Position numbers and translations under genes: made by a program. This document shows positions 4,875 through 7,454 of a stretch of DNA of 7,454 bases, piece by piece. Numbering within the stretch: position 1 is the first letter of the stretch; each line of letters begins with the position of its first letter. Below the pieces are notes generated by a model that searched no databases, was not told where the DNA came from, and worked only from the letters and a program-made list of their open reading frames with translations. The stretch is from an uncultured Collinsella sp. (lineage in GTDB: Bacteria > Actinomycetota > Coriobacteriia > Coriobacteriales > Coriobacteriaceae): NCBI GenBank assembly GCA_900551635.1, contig URWQ01000065.1, positions 1 to 7,454 on the forward strand, read 5' to 3'.

Positions 4875-6974
4875 CTAGGCCTGCTCGGCGTCCGCGGTCT
4901 CCAAACCGATCAAACGGAACGGGTCTGCCACGCCGCCGATCGACTTTTGGAGCTCGCGCTGGCGCTGAGAATCTTGCATCGCCTGCATCGTCAGCACACG
5001 GCGTGCCTCATCGTCGAGCGACCGGTCCTGGCGAAGCTTGGCCTGTGCGGCGCGCATGCGGCGCTTGATGGTGTAGAGCTCAAGGGTATCAAGCATAAAC
5101 ACGATGTTCGTCTCGGTGGGGTGCTTGCTCGTCGACGAAATGCGCCCGGCGCTGACAAGCGACGCTGCCTCGGGACACACCGCGCGCGCCGCATCCATGC
5201 ACGCCGTGGGGTCGGTGCCCGGCGGCGTCGCGAGCACGGCCCACGCGATGGACTCGTGGCGCGGATCCACCCACTCGATCGAGCAGATGCGGTCGGCATA
5301 CGTGCGGAACAGGTCGGGGTAGCTCGTGAGCATCGTCAGCAGCTCGCGCTCCCCTGCCAAGGACTTGCGCTCTAGATCGGTAAGAACCATAGGGGCCGAG
5401 GCGTCTGTCGGGGCACCGGCGGGCGCAGCGCCCATACCATCAGGCACATCGATCGGCGGAAGATCGTCGACGACCTCCACGGGCGCGGCCCCATAGGCAT
5501 CAAGCGGAACGTAGTCGTACGGGTCCTCCTCGACCGGTGCGGACACCGGCGGCGTCGCACCCGCGGCCCAGGCACCGCGAGACGTCCCCTGCGAACCAGA
5601 CGTCCGACCGCCCGCGATGCCCGCGCGCTCAGCTTGTGCGCGTTGACGCTCGTAGCTCTGCTCACGACGTCGCTCCGCATCCTCACGCTTGGCGACATCG
5701 CGAAACACACGGCCCGAACTCGCGCGCACGGTCTCCAGGTCCAAACCCAGCAGATCGGCAATCTGGATAAAGTACGTGTCGATCATATAGCTGTTGCGCA
5801 GCGGATAGATGAGCGTCAGCGCATCCTCGAGCGCTTTAGCGCGACCGCCCGGTGTGGTAATGTCGCTCGACTCCTGCAGCGAACGGTACACAAAGTCCAT
5901 GAGGGGCTCGGCGGCATCGATGCGCGCCTGAAGTGCCTCGCCGCCATGTGCCGTGATGAACTCCATGGGGTCGTTGCCGTCGGGGAGCACCACGCAGCGC
6001 AGGTCCATCGAATCCTGTTCAATAAACTGAATCGCGCGGCGAGCGGCCTTTTGACCGGCGGCGTCGCCATCGAACATATACACAATGCGCTTGGCAAAGC
6101 GGGTTAGCGTCTTTACGTGATGCTCCGTGAGCGCCGTGCCCAGCGTGGCGACGACGTTTTTGATCCCCGCCTCCCAGCAGGCGATGCAGTCGGTATAGCC
6201 CTCCACCACGATGGCGGTATCCTGCGCGACGATAAACTCCTTGGCCCAGTTAAAGCCGTAGAGGTTTCGCTTTTTATGAAACACGCTCGTCTCGGCGGTG
6301 TTGAGGTACTTAGGCTGACCATCGCCCATGATGCGCCCGCCAAAAGCGATGTTATGACCCTGCTCGTCAAAAATGGGAAACATCACACGGTCGTAAAAAC
6401 GGTCGGCGAGCTGTCCGCGCCCACGGCTCACGGCCACGTTGGCGTCAATCATCTCCTGCGGGGTAAAGCCCGCTTGAGACAGATGAGAAACCAGCGCGTT
6501 GCGACCCGGCGCAAAACCCAGGCAGTAGCGTCGACAGACATCGCCACCCATACCGCGGCTGGCAAAGTACTCGCGCGGACGGCTGTCCTTACCGCGCATA
6601 AGCATGGTGTGGTAGAACTGGGCCGTCTCGGCGCACAGGTCATAGATGCGGGCACGCTTGGTGCCGCGATCGCGCTGCGCACCGGTATCGTGCAGTTCAA
6701 TGCCCGCACGATCAGCCAAATAGCGGATCGACTCGGGAAAACTCAGGTTCTCGCGCTTCATGATATAGGTGAAGACGTCGCCGCCCTCGTCGCAGCCAAA
6801 GCAGTGCCACACCTGCGTAGCAGGGATAATGTGAAACGATGGGGTCTTTTCGCCATGAAACGGACAGCAGCCCCAAAACTCATGGCCGCGGGGCTTGAGC
6901 TCAACCGTTTCCTGCACGATGGCAACCAAGTCTGACGCCGCGCGTACCTGATCTTTTTCCTCATCGCTAATCAC
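4875..6974 (-). CDS. dnaG: DNA primase DnaG
   Basis: DnaG makes the RNA primers for lagging-strand replication, working with the replicative helicase. The 699-residue protein has the N-terminal CHC2 zinc finger (C37-x2-H40, C58-x2-C61, in WGCCPFHGEKTPSF and WHCFGC). The catalytic core has the basic motif GRIMGDGQPKYLNTAET at about 213-229. The TOPRIM domain carries VVEGYTD (E258) and FDGDAAG (D302, D304), the metal-binding acids. A low-complexity linker, first charged (about 428-450) and then rich in Ala, Gly, Pro and Asp (about 451-527), joins to a helical C-terminal domain expected to bind the DnaB helicase. The length is above the usual 580-640 because of this linker. The start is GTG at 6972-6974; AGGGGGTGAG lies just upstream, and the frame is closed by a stop a few codons before. 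It overlaps the ribF end by 8 bases, suggesting translational coupling. Confidence 0.97.
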   Translation of the reverse strand: MISDEEKDQVRAASDLVAIVQETVELKPRGHEFWGCCPFHGEKTPSFHIIPATQVWHCFGCDEGGDVFTYIMKRENLSFPESIRYLADRAGIELHDTGAQRDRGTKRARIYDLCAETAQFYHTMLMRGKDSRPREYFASRGMGGDVCRRYCLGFAPGRNALVSHLSQAGFTPQEMIDANVAVSRGRGQLADRFYDRVMFPIFDEQGHNIAFGGRIMGDGQPKYLNTAETSVFHKKRNLYGFNWAKEFIVAQDTAIVVEGYTDCIACWEAGIKNVVATLGTALTEHHVKTLTRFAKRIVYMFDGDAAGQKAARRAIQFIEQDSMDLRCVVLPDGNDPMEFITAHGGEALQARIDAAEPLMDFVYRSLQESSDITTPGGRAKALEDALTLIYPLRNSYMIDTYFIQIADLLGLDLETVRASSGRVFRDVAKREDAERRREQSYERQRAQAERAGIAGGRTSGSQGTSRGAWAAGATPPVSAPVEEDPYDYVPLDAYGAAPVEVVDDLPPIDVPDGMGAAPAGAPTDASAPMVLTDLERKSLAGERELLTMLTSYPDLFRTYADRICSIEWVDPRHESIAWAVLATPPGTDPTACMDAARAVCPEAASLVSAGRISSTSKHPTETNIVFMLDTLELYTIKRRMRAAQAKLRQDRSLDDEARRVLTMQAMQDSQRQRELQKSIGGVADPFRLIGLETADAEQA

Positions 6975-7454
6975 GGATACTCACCCCCTGCTCACCCAAG
7001 TTATGACGGATATCGTCGATATTACCCTCGACGGTCGCGATCAACTCGTCCAGGGAATCGAACACGCGAGACGGACGCAGCCAGCGCGTAAACGCCAGCG
7101 ACACCGAGGCGCCATACAGGTCGCCCGCATAGCCGATCAAGTTGGCCTCGAGATGCGCCGAGGCGGCATCATCGGCATAGGTCGGCGGCAGGCCGACGTT
7201 AACGGCAGCAGGCCATACGGTATCGTCGACCAGCACCAGACCCTCATAGACGCCATCGGCAGGCACCTGAATACACTCGGGCACCTGAATGTTTGCCGTG
7301 GGAAAACCCATGTCGGAACCCTGGTGACGACCGCCGGCAACAACACCTCGCAGCATGTACGGACGGCCGAGAAGCTCTGCGGCCAGCTCCACATGACCCT
7401 GACCCAGCTCATGGCGGATACGCGTGGCGCAGATGGTCTGCCCGGGCCGACCGC
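6967..7454 (-). CDS. ribF: Bifunctional riboflavin kinase/FAD synthetase RibF, C-terminal part (5' end outside window)
   Basis: RibF phosphorylates riboflavin to FMN and adenylates FMN to FAD. About 161 C-terminal residues are visible. They begin at the end of the adenylyltransferase domain with the signature region ICATRIRHELGQG, where families usually show ISSTxIR; Thr and the last Arg are kept, the two serines are Cys and Ala. The flavokinase domain follows: LLGRPYMLRGVVAGG, the nucleotide/Mg motif GFPTANI, DGVYEG, NVGLPPTY and LEANLIGYAGDLYG, which contains the conserved Glu. It ends at the TAG at 6967-6969. The stop lies inside the first codons of dnaG (8-base overlap), so the two genes are most likely in one transcript. 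A GTG at 7390-7392 is internal, not the start, since the conserved motif continues upstream to the window edge. Confidence 0.95.
   Translation of the reverse strand, partial: GRPGQTICATRIRHELGQGHVELAAELLGRPYMLRGVVAGGRHQGSDMGFPTANIQVPECIQVPADGVYEGLVLVDDTVWPAAVNVGLPPTYADDAASAHLEANLIGYAGDLYGASVSLAFTRWLRPSRVFDSLDELIATVEGNIDDIRHNLGEQGVSIRD

Noticed and set aside
6117..6935. A 272-codon plus-strand frame opposite dnaG
   Set aside because: It lies wholly over the conserved zinc-finger and catalytic coding of dnaG and shows no family resemblance. The same explanation applies to the plus-strand frames at 92-1045 (opposite recG) and 2149-3147 (opposite fakA and asp23).
1..7454. Mobile element, CRISPR array, toxin-antitoxin, phage or defence genes
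   Set aside because: All coding sequence is accounted for by conserved housekeeping genes on one strand. The intergenic regions are short and hold only the tRNA and regulatory structures listed. No target-site duplications flanking the tRNA or integrase-like frames are seen.

Overview
This is a G+C-rich (roughly 60% by eye), densely coding window of core housekeeping genes, all transcribed from the minus strand. The codon use, the protein sequences and the pairing of asp23 and fakA-type genes with recG suggest a Coriobacteriia actinobacterium, most likely Collinsella or a close relative. That assignment rests on recognising the protein sequences by eye, not on a database search.

Read in the direction of transcription (high to low coordinates), the layout is as follows. 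The 3' part of ribF (FMN/FAD synthesis) overlaps dnaG (primase) by 8 bases. dnaG is followed after 110 bases by rpoD (primary sigma factor). Two hairpins lie just past rpoD. Then comes a free-standing tRNA-Asn(GTT) gene with its own consensus-like promoter, A-tract UP-type element and strong intrinsic terminator. A second cluster follows: an Asp23/YloU protein, a FakA/YloV-type DAK2 protein (fatty acid kinase ATP-binding subunit family), and the 5' part of recG.

The dnaG-rpoD pair is the core of the 'macromolecular synthesis' operon known from other bacteria, here with ribF upstream. The asp23-fakA-recG order resembles the yloU-yloV-recG neighbourhood of Firmicutes. The cluster joins fatty-acid uptake and envelope functions to a DNA-repair helicase.

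The most notable point is in the fakA-type gene. Its natural start (ATG at 2604, with a GGAG upstream) is in a different frame from the rest of the protein. The reading frame changes around 2553-2571, and about 10 residues of the usual N-terminal helix seem to be missing. This looks like a deletion of about 29 bp, a single-base indel or a sequencing error. Other observations are start-codon corrections for rpoD and asp23, tandem U-poor hairpins after rpoD, and a charge-segregated linker in RpoD. I found no mobile element, CRISPR array, defence system or evident novel system. The region is essentially ordinary chromosome.
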